Shown here: positions 1 through 9,869 of the stretch, piece after piece
Layout of the letters: every line of letters starts with the position of its first letter
Numbering within the stretch: the stretch's first letter is position 1
Assembly (NCBI RefSeq): GCF_015453285.1
Contig: NZ_JADLZT010000013.1
Location: 40,308-104,307, forward strand
DNA length: 64,000 nucleotides
Direction: 5' to 3'
DNA from: Lysobacter niastensis
GTDB taxonomy: Bacteria; Pseudomonadota; Gammaproteobacteria; Xanthomonadales; Xanthomonadaceae
Translations under genes and position numbers: made by a program
Notes under the pieces: generated by a model
Database searches by the model: none
Seen by the model: only the letters and a program-made list of their open reading frames with translations
Told to the model about the DNA's origin: nothing

Positions 1-869
1 CCCAGGTCGTCGAGCAGGTCGAGCATCTGGCCGACATTCCTGTCGTGGTCCACCATCGTGTCGTGGTACGGCGACTGGTGGTCGCCGGCCTGGCCCAGGC
101 TGCTGGGCTTGGTGTGGGTGATGAAGTGCATGTGGGTGGTGTTCAACCACACGAAGAACGGCTGGTCGGCCTTGTTCTGGCGCTTGATGAAGTCACTGGC
201 GGCGGCGACGAACTCGTCATCGCAGGTCTCCATGCGCTTGCGGTTGAGCGAGCCGGTGTCCTCGATCTTCTGCTTGCCGACCTTGCCCCAGCGCGGGTGC
301 GTGGTCTTGTCGTCCTTGTCGGTGGCCCAGCTGTGGATCACGCCGCGCGGGCCGAACTGCTCGCGATAGCGCGGATCCTTGGGATAGCCGTCCATCTCCG
401 GCTCTTCCTCGGCATTGAGGTGGTAGAGGTTGCCGAAGAACTCGTCGAAACCGTGCACCGTCGGCAGGTGCTTGTTGAGGTCGCCGAGGTGGTTCTTGCC
501 GAACTGGCCGGTCGCATAGCCCTGGTCCTTGAGCAGCGAGGCGATCGTGACCACCGACTCGACCATGCCCTGCGCCGCGCCGGGAATGCCGACCTTGGAC
601 AGGCCGGTGCGGTGCACGCTCTGCCCGGTGATGAACGACGAGCGTCCCGCGGTGCACGACTGCTCGCCATAGGAATCGGTGAAGCGCATGCCTTCGTTGG
701 CGATGCGGTCGATGTTGGGCGTCTTGTAGCCCATCAATCCGTGGGTGTAGCAACTCAGGTTGGCGATTCCGATGTCGTCGCCCCAGATCACCAGGATGTT
801 GGGCTTCTTGCCGCCTGGCTTGGCCTTGCTGGATGTTGCCGGTTTTGCTGCCTTCTTCGCGGTTGCCAT
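1..869 (-). CDS. Arylsulfatase (alkaline phosphatase superfamily), 3' part beyond window edge
   Basis: Hydrolyses sulfate esters. The open frame runs off the left edge, so only the first 289 residues are visible. Residues 23-34 (PNILVIWGDDIG) form the first metal-binding strand of the sulfatase fold, and the motif SCTAGR around Cys72 matches the C-x-[PA]-[SG]-R site whose Cys is converted to formylglycine. The start ATG follows a GGAA-type ribosome site. The N-terminus is Lys/Ala-rich with no hydrophobic signal segment, so a cytoplasmic location is likely, which is unusual for a sulfatase. It is the third gene of an apparent operon with the two small membrane proteins upstream. Family assignment is firm; the substrate is unknown. 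Confidence 0.9.
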   Translation of the reverse strand, partial: MATAKKAAKPATSSKAKPGGKKPNILVIWGDDIGIANLSCYTHGLMGYKTPNIDRIANEGMRFTDSYGEQSCTAGRSSFITGQSVHRTGLSKVGIPGAAQGMVESVVTIASLLKDQGYATGQFGKNHLGDLNKHLPTVHGFDEFFGNLYHLNAEEEPEMDGYPKDPRYREQFGPRGVIHSWATDKDDKTTHPRWGKVGKQKIEDTGSLNRKRMETCDDEFVAAASDFIKRQNKADQPFFVWLNTTHMHFITHTKPSSLGQAGDHQSPYHDTMVDHDRNVGQMLDLLDDL

Positions 870-967
870 GCTTTCGTTCCTCCGTGGGGTGGGGCATCCC
901 GTCAACGTTGCCGGCGACCGGATTGCTGGGGGATTTCGAAACGAGCGATGAAACGGTGGGGCATCTC

Positions 968-1711
968 CTAGCCGAGCGTGCCGAGGTTGAACGCCATGCT
1001 GGCGATGGCAAGCAACCCGAGGACCCACAACAGGCTGGCGGTGATCAGGGTCAGGGAGATCGGGTAGGGGCTTTCGCCATGGATCAGGCCTTCGCCCTTC
1101 ATTGCCCCGCGTTCGGCGCGCAGGCTGCGCATGAAGACGACGTGGTAGCCGATGCCGAGCGTGAGCATCAGGATGCCGAGCGCCACCAGTGCGATGCCGA
1201 AGTTGCGCGGCGCGTGGCTGGTGGCGATCAGGATCTTCGACGACTGCAGGTGGCCGAAGAACTGGAAGATCGTGAAGCCGAAACCGATCAGCGACAGCGC
1301 GGTGCGCATGATCGACATCAGCGTGCGGTCCGCGCTCATGCGCGTGCGCTGGAACGACATGCCGGTGCGCCGCATCGACATCTCGGTGCGGTTGGTCGAA
1401 AGGTCCGTGCGATGCTCGGACAGATCGGTGCGGAACTCGGACAGATCGGTGCGGTGCGTGGACAGATCGGTCCGGTACTCCGACAACTGCGTACGATGCT
1501 CGGACAAACCAGTGCGGTGGTTTGAAAGGCCGGTGCGATAGGCCGAGTAATCGACCGATGCGAGATCGGGTTTCGAGCGATCCACGTCGGGGATCGGCGG
1601 GACCGGTGTCTCGGCCACATGCTCCGGCCGCGGCATCGGTTTGACCGGCGTCGTTTCCAGCCGTTCGGGCCGCACCAGTTCGGATGAGGGTGCTGTCTTC
1701 TTTTCGGTCAT
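968..1711 (-). CDS. DUF202 (YidH-like) membrane protein with twelve tandem heptads
   Basis: A 247-residue protein. Residues 1-57 are polar and proline-rich. Residues 58-141 are twelve consecutive seven-residue units of the form x-R-T-x-[L/M]-S-x, with R, T and S invariant. The last units merge directly into the DUF202 core (MRTALSLIGFGF), followed by hydrophobic helices at about 138-155, 170-190 and 218-240. In ordinary DUF202 proteins the signature has just two RT pairs spaced seven residues apart, so the array looks like a multiplication of that signature. The start codon overlaps the stop of the upstream gene as ATGA, indicating translational coupling. DUF202 function is not established; the expanded helix before the membrane could mediate assembly (inference). 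Confidence 0.85.
   Translation of the reverse strand: MTEKKTAPSSELVRPERLETTPVKPMPRPEHVAETPVPPIPDVDRSKPDLASVDYSAYRTGLSNHRTGLSEHRTQLSEYRTDLSTHRTDLSEFRTDLSEHRTDLSTNRTEMSMRRTGMSFQRTRMSADRTLMSIMRTALSLIGFGFTIFQFFGHLQSSKILIATSHAPRNFGIALVALGILMLTLGIGYHVVFMRSLRAERGAMKGEGLIHGESPYPISLTLITASLLWVLGLLAIASMAFNLGTLG
1289..1540 (-). repeat. In-frame 21-bp coding repeats encoding RT-L/M-S heptads
   Basis: Twelve 21-nucleotide units within the DUF202 gene. On the plus strand the core looks like repeated GACAGATCGGTGCG-type strings, most alike around 1418-1480 and more divergent toward the membrane end. The units stay in frame, with substitutions concentrated at the first, fourth and seventh residue of each heptad. 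Confidence 0.9.
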
Positions 1712-2130
1712 GGCGACTTCGCTCCTGGGTGCCGATGCATCCACCACTTCGCGATCCGCGCGAACGGGCCGCGGAAAAGCAGATAGGGAAGGAAGGCGAG
1801 CGTGAAGGAGACCACGAAGGCTTCCAGCGGATACGGGAAGCCGCCGAACACTTTGACCTGGTAGATGACGTCCATCACCACGCCGAGGATCAGCAGGCGC
1901 GTGACTGCGGTCACGCCCTCCCGCCAGGCCTTGCTGCGCGAGGCCTGATCGGTGGTGACGATGTGCCACAGGTACGGATCGCGGCCAGTGCGCGCATCCT
2001 TGATGCCGTCTCGCGCAGCGAGGTAAAGGGCCACGCCGGGTTGCAGGACCAGGCGGAACGGCATCGGTCCGGTGAGCCTGCCGTACAGGTCATGCGAGAA
2101 ACGCTGCAGGACATCCACGATCGAATCCAT
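1708..2130 (-). CDS. Small inner-membrane protein of unknown function
   Basis: A 140-residue protein starting at the ATG at 2130, which has a strong GGGGAGA ribosome site; an upstream in-frame extension to 2235 lacks one. It has a short amphipathic N-terminus (DVLQRFSHDLYGRL), then two or three hydrophobic segments: about residues 27-37, 73-88 (RLLILGVVMDVIYQV), and 98-120 around PYPLEAFVVSFTLAFLPYLL. It ends in a basic tail. I do not recognise a named family. It is the first gene of the operon and overlaps the DUF202 gene by four bases, so a membrane complex with that protein is a reasonable inference. Confidence 0.7.
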   Translation of the reverse strand: MDSIVDVLQRFSHDLYGRLTGPMPFRLVLQPGVALYLAARDGIKDARTGRDPYLWHIVTTDQASRSKAWREGVTAVTRLLILGVVMDVIYQVKVFGGFPYPLEAFVVSFTLAFLPYLLFRGPFARIAKWWMHRHPGAKSP

Positions 2131-2441
2131 CGGTCTCCCCGTGCGATCTTCCGGCATCGCCCGATGCCGCACCGCCGCGCGCATTCCTCCGGTCGCGGAG
2201 ACATGCGCGTGCATGAACGCGGGGAGGAAAAGCACCGCCAGAGGCGGAAGCCGATGCTGAAGTCAGAAACGTAAAAGCACCGTGACGGGACGGTGTCGTG
2301 TGGTCGCGAGTCGTGTGGTCGCGAAGTTCTGGCCGTGTCGCTTCGCCTTCACATGGCGGTCATGCGAACGCGTGCGCATTGCGCGCACGCGGTGCAAATT
2401 GCGTCGGGCAGTAGCATCGGTACGTGGTACCGGCGCCAGAT
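2131..2441. other. Intergenic region upstream of the DUF202/sulfatase operon
   Basis: No gene seen. It holds the 5' region of the minus-strand operon, a perfect tandem 15-bp duplication (2295-2324), and an inverted repeat at 2370-2390 (GCGTGCGC, five-base loop, GCGCACGC). No convincing sigma-70 promoter stands out. Confidence 0.6.
2295..2324. repeat. Perfect tandem duplication of a 15-bp unit
   Basis: The unit GTCGTGTGGTCGCGA occurs at 2295-2309 and again immediately at 2310-2324 with no mismatch. It lies in the upstream region of the minus-strand operon. Confidence 0.9.
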
Positions 2442-3479
2442 TCACGGCGAGGCGATCACGCTCCGCACGGCGTCGGCCACGATGCCAGGCTGGTCCATCT
2501 GGATGTCATGCGTCGATCCCTTCACCTCGACCAGGCGACCGCGGCTGGAGGTTGCCACCAGCGCACGATGCGTGGCGGCCTGTGCGGGCTGCAGCGCGTC
2601 GCGGATCGGCGGCGGCGCACCGGCATAGGCATCGACGGCCGAAAGCACCACCAGCGGCTTGCTGCCATGCCGTTCGCTTCCGCTTACCGACGGCTCGAAC
2701 AAGGCCGCTTTCGCTTCGGATCCGGAGATCACCGTATCCCAGAACCCGGGACGCAGCTTCGACTCGCGAATGGCAGCGTTGAGTCTGTCGCTGTAGCGCG
2801 GATCGGGCCCGCGCAGACAGGCCTTCAGCTCGGGAGGCGGATCTTTTGCCAGCGTGCCGGCCTTCGCACCCTGCTCGCAGTCGCGATAGGCCTTGAGCAT
2901 CTGCGGCAGCATTGCTTTCTCCCGTGCCTGGTACTCCGGTGAGAACGCGGCGATGCCCTGCGGCGGCGGATCGACCAGCACCAGCGCGGCGACGTCCTGC
3001 GGGTGCTGCCGGTCGTACAGCCGGGCGATGTTGCTGCCCAGCGAATGGCCGACCAGGACGAACGGTGCGCGCAGACTTGCAGCACGGACGAGCGCGTGGA
3101 GATCCGCGACTTCCGCATCGATGTCGCGCGGAAGAGGTCCGCCGTCGCTGAACCCGTAACCGGCGCGATCGTAGGAGCACACGCGCATGCTGCCGGCGAG
3201 CAGCGGCTGCAGCCGCGACCAGCTGAGAGAGTCCGCGCCGAAGCCGGCTTCGAGCACCACCGTGGTTGCTGCTTCAGGCCCGTTGCAGCGCAGGTTGAGG
3301 CGCCGACCGCCGCCGATGTCGACGAGCCGCGCGGCTTGCGCGTATACGTCCAGTGCCGGGTCGGGTTGGGGCAGGGCCGGTTTGGACGTGGCATCGCCCG
3401 CGTCCGAAGCCGCCATGGCGGACGAGGAGACCAGCGCGCACAAGGCGAGCGCTTGCCAGCGGGACTTTCCTGCCTTCAT
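2442..3479 (-). CDS. Secreted alpha/beta-fold hydrolase
   Basis: A 345-residue serine hydrolase. Residues 1-23 form a signal peptide ending ALCALVSSSAMA. The nucleophile elbow GHSLGS follows a strand (FVLVGHS), with the oxyanion-side segment VVLEAGFGADSLSW before it. An aspartate after VVLSAVDAYAG and a histidine in STHDIQ complete a plausible catalytic triad. The AGYGFSDGG segment is typical of haloperoxidase-like members. A GGAAG ribosome site precedes the ATG. It is periplasmic or secreted; the substrate cannot be inferred. It is a stand-alone gene on the same strand as its neighbours. Confidence 0.88.
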   Translation of the reverse strand: MKAGKSRWQALALCALVSSSAMAASDAGDATSKPALPQPDPALDVYAQAARLVDIGGGRRLNLRCNGPEAATTVVLEAGFGADSLSWSRLQPLLAGSMRVCSYDRAGYGFSDGGPLPRDIDAEVADLHALVRAASLRAPFVLVGHSLGSNIARLYDRQHPQDVAALVLVDPPPQGIAAFSPEYQAREKAMLPQMLKAYRDCEQGAKAGTLAKDPPPELKACLRGPDPRYSDRLNAAIRESKLRPGFWDTVISGSEAKAALFEPSVSGSERHGSKPLVVLSAVDAYAGAPPPIRDALQPAQAATHRALVATSSRGRLVEVKGSTHDIQMDQPGIVADAVRSVIASP

Positions 3480-3565
3480 CGGTGCTTCCCTTCGCGACTG
3501 GAGGAGCCGCGATGGTGCAGGAAGGCATGTGGGATGTCACTGCGCTCAACCGTTGGCGGCCGTGC

Positions 3566-4234
3566 TCAGTCGCTCTCCTCCGGTGGCGGCACGATCGCGC
3601 CAGGATCGAGCGCGAGACGTCCGGCGATCAGCACGGCCTGGGTGCGGTTGTTGGCGCCGAGCTTGCGCAGGATCGCGGTGACGTGCGCCTTCACGGTGGC
3701 CTCCGACACGCCGAGTTCGTAGCCGATCTGCTTGTTGAGCAGGCCGGCGCCGAGCATCTGCAGCACGCGGAACTGCTGTGGGGTGAGGTCGCGCAGGCGT
3801 TGTGCGGCGTCGTGCTCCTCGGCCTTCGCGGCCGGTGCCGACAGCGCCGCAGCCGGTGCCCAGCGGTCGCCTTCGAGCACGCGGGTGATCGCCTCGTTGA
3901 GCGTGGCCGCATCGGCGGACTTGGGAATGAATCCGACGGCGCCATGGTCGAGCGCACGCCGCATCACCGCCGGTTCCTCGCGCGCGGACACCACCACGAT
4001 GGGCAGTTGTGGATGCAGTGCTCGCAGGTGTACGAGTGCGCTGAAGCCCTGCGCGCCGGGCATGTTCAGGTCGAGCAGCAGCAGGTCGGCGTCGGGCTCG
4101 GCGTCGACCAGCGTGTACAACGCATCGACGCTGTCGGCCTCGCGCAACTGCGCCTGCGGCAACACGCGTGCGACCGCGCCGCGCAGTGCTTCGCGGAACA
4201 GCGGATGGTCGTCGGCGATGAGCAGGGTGGGCAT
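3566..4234 (-). CDS. NarL/FixJ-type response regulator, CrbR-like
   Basis: 222 residues. The receiver domain (about 1-120) has the acidic pair in IADDHPLF, the phospho-acceptor Asp in LLLLDLNMPG, the VVVSAR switch threonine/serine region and the FIPKS lysine. A LuxR-type helix-turn-helix at about 150-210 follows the pattern LTPQQFRVLQ...NKQIGYELGVSEATVKAHVTAIL. The chosen ATG begins exactly at the receiver fold; the longer frame upstream is repeat DNA. It lies 109 bp downstream of acs on the same strand. In several proteobacteria a response regulator of this type (CrbR of the CrbS/CrbR pair) activates acs, so control of acetate assimilation is a likely role. No histidine kinase is in the window. 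Confidence 0.88.
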   Translation of the reverse strand: MPTLLIADDHPLFREALRGAVARVLPQAQLREADSVDALYTLVDAEPDADLLLLDLNMPGAQGFSALVHLRALHPQLPIVVVSAREEPAVMRRALDHGAVGFIPKSADAATLNEAITRVLEGDRWAPAAALSAPAAKAEEHDAAQRLRDLTPQQFRVLQMLGAGLLNKQIGYELGVSEATVKAHVTAILRKLGANNRTQAVLIAGRLALDPGAIVPPPEESD

Positions 4235-4245
4235 GCACGGTCTCC

Positions 4246-4334
4246 CCCTCTCCCAAGAGCGGGAGAGGGCCGGGTGGGGGTGAGGATCGCGGAAGCGGTC
4301 CTCGTTCCGGCCTTCCCCCGCGAGCGGGGGAAGG
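4246..4334. repeat. REP-like pair of inverted repeats between acs and the regulator gene
   Basis: Two strong stems lie 40 bp apart: CCCTCTCCC / GGGAGAGGG at 4246-4269 and a perfect ten-base stem CCTTCCCCCG / CGGGGGAAGG at 4311-4334 with loop CGAG. The text between them (GGCCGGGTGGGGGTGAGG) is of the kind found in dispersed intergenic repeats of Xanthomonadaceae. There is no T-tract, so this looks more like a REP/BIME than a terminator. Confidence 0.7.
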
Positions 4335-4343
4335 AGCAAAGCA

Positions 4344-6296
<1,953 letters not shown>

Positions 6297-6664
6297 GGCG
6301 TGCTCCAACTGCGCTGGTAAAGGTGGGCCGGGTGCGGGGCCGGCAAGGAAGTGTGCCGCATCCGTGATCGCCGTCGCGGCAGAACGCTATAGACGATAGT
6401 CGTAAACGCGGGTGACGGGCCGCTGCGCCAGCGAAGCCATCGCTCCTGCGCAGCCGGGAATGCCGTGCCTTGGATTTCAATGGCTTGAGTCGCTGGATCC
6501 CCGCCTTCGCGGGTATGACGGCGGTCCTGCGCCGCGGAGCCGACGGTGCCGGGTCGAGCCCGGCGACGAGCCGCTACGACCAATGGCGAATGGATGTGCA
6601 GCGCGATCGGCCAGCAGGCTGCTCGCGACCGTGCAAGAGCACGGCGTTCCTCTGGGAGGGAATC
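6297..6664. other. Divergent control region between acs and the porin gene
   Basis: No gene seen. It contains the upstream regions of acs and the porin, a short inverted repeat CTAT-N5-ATAG at 6387-6399 overlapping CGATAGTCG, and one copy of a dispersed intergenic repeat near 6497-6520. Confidence 0.6.
6497..6520. repeat. Dispersed intergenic repeat, copy 1
   Basis: CCCGC-CTTC-GCGGG hairpin followed by TATGACG. It shares the core TTCGCGGG-N-ATGACG with the copy at 35411-35440, the type of short palindromic element widespread in Xanthomonadaceae and Neisseria-like genomes. Confidence 0.65.
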
Positions 6665-8092
6665 ATGTCCGTATGCATTGCAACGCCGCGGGGCCGGCGC
6701 ACGTTGTTGCACCGACCGCTTGCGGCCGCATTGCTGGTCGCGCTGGTGTTGCCGGGCGTCGCGTTCGCGCAGACCGCAAAGGAGCAGGAGCTGGAGGCGC
6801 GCGTCGCCCAGCTCGAAGCGATGGTGAAGCAGTTGGCGGCGCAGCAGCAGGCGCAAACCGCAGAGGCGAAGGCCGCACCCGCGCCCGCCACGCCTGTCGC
6901 AGCGGCGCCTGTCGCGGTGCCGGGTGGCGCACCCGCCACGGCCAAGCCAGCGATCCAGAGCGCCCCGATCATGGCCACCGCCAACCCTGGCACGCGCTTC
7001 ACCTACGGCGGCTTCATCAAGCTCGACGCCTCGGTGACGCAGACCAACGACGGCGACATCCCCGACGGCACCGTCGGCCGCCTGTTCTACGTGCCGAAGG
7101 CCATTCCGGTGGGCGCGGGCAACGCCAACGAGGATGGCGCCGACACCGACATGGGCGTGAACTTCTCGCGCTTCTGGTTCGGCGCCGACACCGATCTGGA
7201 CAGCGGCGACAAGCTCAAGGCCTACCTCGAGTTCGACCTGTTCGGCGGCGGCAGCACCGCCTTCACCGGCAACGAGGTCGCCACCAACACCTATGCGCTG
7301 ACGCTGCGCCAGGCCTACGTGCAGTGGAACGGCTGGCTGGCCGGCCAGACGTGGAGCAACTTCCAGGACGTGGCGGCGATGCCGGATACCGTCGACTTCC
7401 TGGGCCCGACCGAAGGCACGGTGTTCGTGCGCCAGGCGCAACTGCGCTACACCACCGGCCCCTGGTCATTCTCGATGGAGAACCCGGAGACGGTGTACAC
7501 GCCGTTCAATGGCAATATGGCGCAGGTCTCCGGAGACGATGGCCCGATGCCCGACTTCACCGCGCGCTACCTCACCAAGGGCGACTGGGGCCATTTCGGC
7601 ATCGCAGGCCTGGTGCGCCAGCTGAAGTACCAGAACGGCCCGCTCGACCAGGACGACGACAGCACCGGCTACGGTGTGAGCGTGTCGGGCAGGTTCAACG
7701 TCGGCGCCAACGACGATCTGCGCTACATGATCACCGGCGGCAGCGGCATCGGCCGCTACATCGGCCTGGCGCTCAACAACGACGCCGTGCTCGACGCCGC
7801 GGGCGAACTGGAGAACATCGACGTGATCGCCGGTTTCGTCGGCTGGCGCCACGTGTTCTCGCCGAAGCTGCGCGGCAACCTGTTCTACTCGCGGGCGGAG
7901 TACGACAACGAAACCCGCCTGACCGGACTTGGCATCACCAAGGGTGCGCAGTCGGCGCACTTGAACCTGATCTACACGCCACTGCCCAAGCTCGACCTCG
8001 GTGCCGAGCTGATCTGGGGCCAGCGTGAACTCGAAAACGGGGACCGCGGCGACCTCAATCGCCTGCAGACGCACGTCAAGTACAACTTCTGA
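6665..8092 (+). CDS. DcaP-like outer-membrane porin
   Basis: 475 residues. A signal peptide ends at about residue 37 (LPGVAFAQ) and is followed by a coiled-coil stretch (ELEARVAQLEAMVKQLAAQQQ), an Ala/Pro linker, and then a beta-barrel running from FTYGGFIKLDAS to the terminal Phe (HVKYNF). This architecture is that of DcaP-family trimeric porins, which take up dicarboxylates and other small acids in Acinetobacter. The start has a strong GGGAGGG site, whereas the longer frame upstream is intergenic repeat. It is followed after 11 bp by an MFS permease, so a two-gene uptake operon is likely. The actual substrate is not shown by the sequence. Confidence 0.88.
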   Translation: MSVCIATPRGRRTLLHRPLAAALLVALVLPGVAFAQTAKEQELEARVAQLEAMVKQLAAQQQAQTAEAKAAPAPATPVAAAPVAVPGGAPATAKPAIQSAPIMATANPGTRFTYGGFIKLDASVTQTNDGDIPDGTVGRLFYVPKAIPVGAGNANEDGADTDMGVNFSRFWFGADTDLDSGDKLKAYLEFDLFGGGSTAFTGNEVATNTYALTLRQAYVQWNGWLAGQTWSNFQDVAAMPDTVDFLGPTEGTVFVRQAQLRYTTGPWSFSMENPETVYTPFNGNMAQVSGDDGPMPDFTARYLTKGDWGHFGIAGLVRQLKYQNGPLDQDDDSTGYGVSVSGRFNVGANDDLRYMITGGSGIGRYIGLALNNDAVLDAAGELENIDVIAGFVGWRHVFSPKLRGNLFYSRAEYDNETRLTGLGITKGAQSAHLNLIYTPLPKLDLGAELIWGQRELENGDRGDLNRLQTHVKYNF

Positions 8093-8103
8093 GGCCGACC
8101 ACC

Positions 8104-9765
8104 ATGTCCACCATCACCGCCAATGCACCCGATACGGGCGCGCTGACCCAAGGGCACAAGAAGGTCATCTTCGCGTCCAGCCTGGGCACCGTGTTCGAGT
8201 GGTACGACTTCTATCTGTACGGATCGCTCGCCGCGATCATCGCCAAGCAATTCTTCAGCGGCCTCAACGAAACCAGCGCTTTCATCTTCGCGCTGCTCGC
8301 CTTCGCCGCCGGTTTCGCCGTGCGGCCGTTCGGCGCGATCTTCTTCGGCCGCCTGGGCGACATGATCGGCCGCAAGTACACGTTCCTGGTCACCATCGTG
8401 ATCATGGGCCTGTCGACGTTCCTGGTCGGCATCCTGCCCAACTACGCGACGATAGGCTTCGCCGCCCCGGCGATCCTGATCGCCCTGCGGCTGTTGCAGG
8501 GCCTGGCGCTGGGCGGCGAGTACGGTGGCGCGGCGACGTATGTCGCCGAGCACGCGCCGCACGGCAAGCGCGGCCTGTACACCAGCTTCATCCAGACGAC
8601 GGCGACGATCGGCCTGTTCTTGTCGCTGCTGGTGATCCTGGGCGTGCGCACCTACCTGGGCACCGAGGCGTTCGAGGCCTGGGGCTGGCGCATTCCGTTC
8701 CTGCTGTCGATCGTCCTGCTGGGCGTGTCGGTATGGATCCGCATGCAGCTCAACGAGTCGCCGCTGTTCCAGCAGATGAAGGCCGAGGGCAAGCAGTCGA
8801 AGGCGCCGATCACCGAGAGCTTCTTCACCAAGAACGGCAAGGTCGTGTTGCTGGCGCTGCTCGGCGCCACCGCCGGCCAGGCCGTGGTCTGGTACGCCGG
8901 CCAGTTCTACGCGATGTACTTCCTGACGCAGTCGCTGAAGGTCGATGCCACCACGACCTGGCTGTTGATCGCCGCGGCGCTGGCGCTCGGCACACCGTTC
9001 TTCATCTTCTTCGGCTGGCTGTCAGACAAGATCGGCCGCAAGAAAATCATCATGGCCGGCTGCCTGATCGCCGCGCTGACCTACTTCCCGCTGTTCAAGG
9101 CGCTCACGCACTACGCCAACCCGGCGATCGAGGAAGCGCGCACCAGTGCGCCCGCGGTCGTGCATGCCGATCCGTCGACCTGTTCGTTCCAGTTCGACCC
9201 GATCGGCAAGAAGGTCTTCACCAATTCGTGCGACATCGCGACCGCGGCGCTGGCCAAGGCGGGCGTGCCGTACACGATCCAGCCGACACCGGCCGGGTCC
9301 GTCGCCAAGGTCAGCGTGGGCGCCACCGAGGTGGCCGGCTACGAAGGCGCCGGGCTGACCAAGGAAGACGGCAAGGCCAAGGGCGATGCGTTCGGCGGCG
9401 AACTGAAGGCCGCGCTGAAGGCCGGTGGCTATCCGGAGAAGGCCGACGACGCGCGCATCAACAAGCCGATGGTGCTGCTGATCCTGACCGTCCTGGTGAT
9501 CTACGTGACGATGGTCTACGGCCCGATCGCGGCGTGGCTGGTCGAGCTGTTCCCGACCCGCATCCGCTACACCTCGATGTCGCTGCCGTACCACATCGGC
9601 AACGGCTGGTTCGGCGGGTTTCTGCCGACGATCGCGTTCGCGCTCGTCGCGGCCACTGGCAACATGTACTACGGCCTGTGGTACCCGATCGTCATCGCGC
9701 TGATGACGTTCGTGATCGGCTCGCTGTTCCTGCGCGAGACCAAGGACGTGGACATCCGCGACTGA
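8104..9765 (+). CDS. MHS-family MFS transporter with a long extra loop
   Basis: 553 residues. The N-terminal half has the metabolite:H+ symporter signatures (SSLGTVFEWYDFYLYG, GRLGDMIGRKYTFL, LQGLALGGEYGGAATYVAEH). Twelve membrane segments are expected. Between the segment ending YFPLFKALTHY and the one starting MVLLILTVLV lies about 115 residues of soluble sequence with two cysteines (TCSFQF, NSCDI) not present in typical ~430-residue members. It is probably co-transcribed with the DcaP-like porin. Candidate cargo is a small carboxylate or zwitterion; the adjacency to acs hints at acetate or related acids, which is inference. Confidence 0.9.
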   Translation: MSTITANAPDTGALTQGHKKVIFASSLGTVFEWYDFYLYGSLAAIIAKQFFSGLNETSAFIFALLAFAAGFAVRPFGAIFFGRLGDMIGRKYTFLVTIVIMGLSTFLVGILPNYATIGFAAPAILIALRLLQGLALGGEYGGAATYVAEHAPHGKRGLYTSFIQTTATIGLFLSLLVILGVRTYLGTEAFEAWGWRIPFLLSIVLLGVSVWIRMQLNESPLFQQMKAEGKQSKAPITESFFTKNGKVVLLALLGATAGQAVVWYAGQFYAMYFLTQSLKVDATTTWLLIAAALALGTPFFIFFGWLSDKIGRKKIIMAGCLIAALTYFPLFKALTHYANPAIEEARTSAPAVVHADPSTCSFQFDPIGKKVFTNSCDIATAALAKAGVPYTIQPTPAGSVAKVSVGATEVAGYEGAGLTKEDGKAKGDAFGGELKAALKAGGYPEKADDARINKPMVLLILTVLVIYVTMVYGPIAAWLVELFPTRIRYTSMSLPYHIGNGWFGGFLPTIAFALVAATGNMYYGLWYPIVIALMTFVIGSLFLRETKDVDIRD

Positions 9766-9788
9766 CCCTCCCCATCGCGGTTCGCACG

Positions 9789-9821
9789 ACAACAACGCCG
9801 GCTTCGTGCCGGCGTTGTTGT
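9789..9821. terminator. Strong hairpin between convergent genes
   Basis: Fourteen-base perfect stem ACAACAACGCCGGC / GCCGGCGTTGTTGT with a five-base TTCGT loop. It lies between the permease stop and the convergent EF-hand gene. The T-tract is weak, so it may act as a bidirectional or Rho-assisted terminator. Confidence 0.6.
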
Positions 9822-9869
9822 ATGCAGGGGAGGAGGGCCGAGCTGCCGCCGGGCTACCCCGGTCGAGTC

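Noticed and set aside
1289..1540. CRISPR-like direct repeats
   Set aside because: The repeats are contiguous 21-bp units kept in frame within a protein gene, with no spacers and no cas genes.
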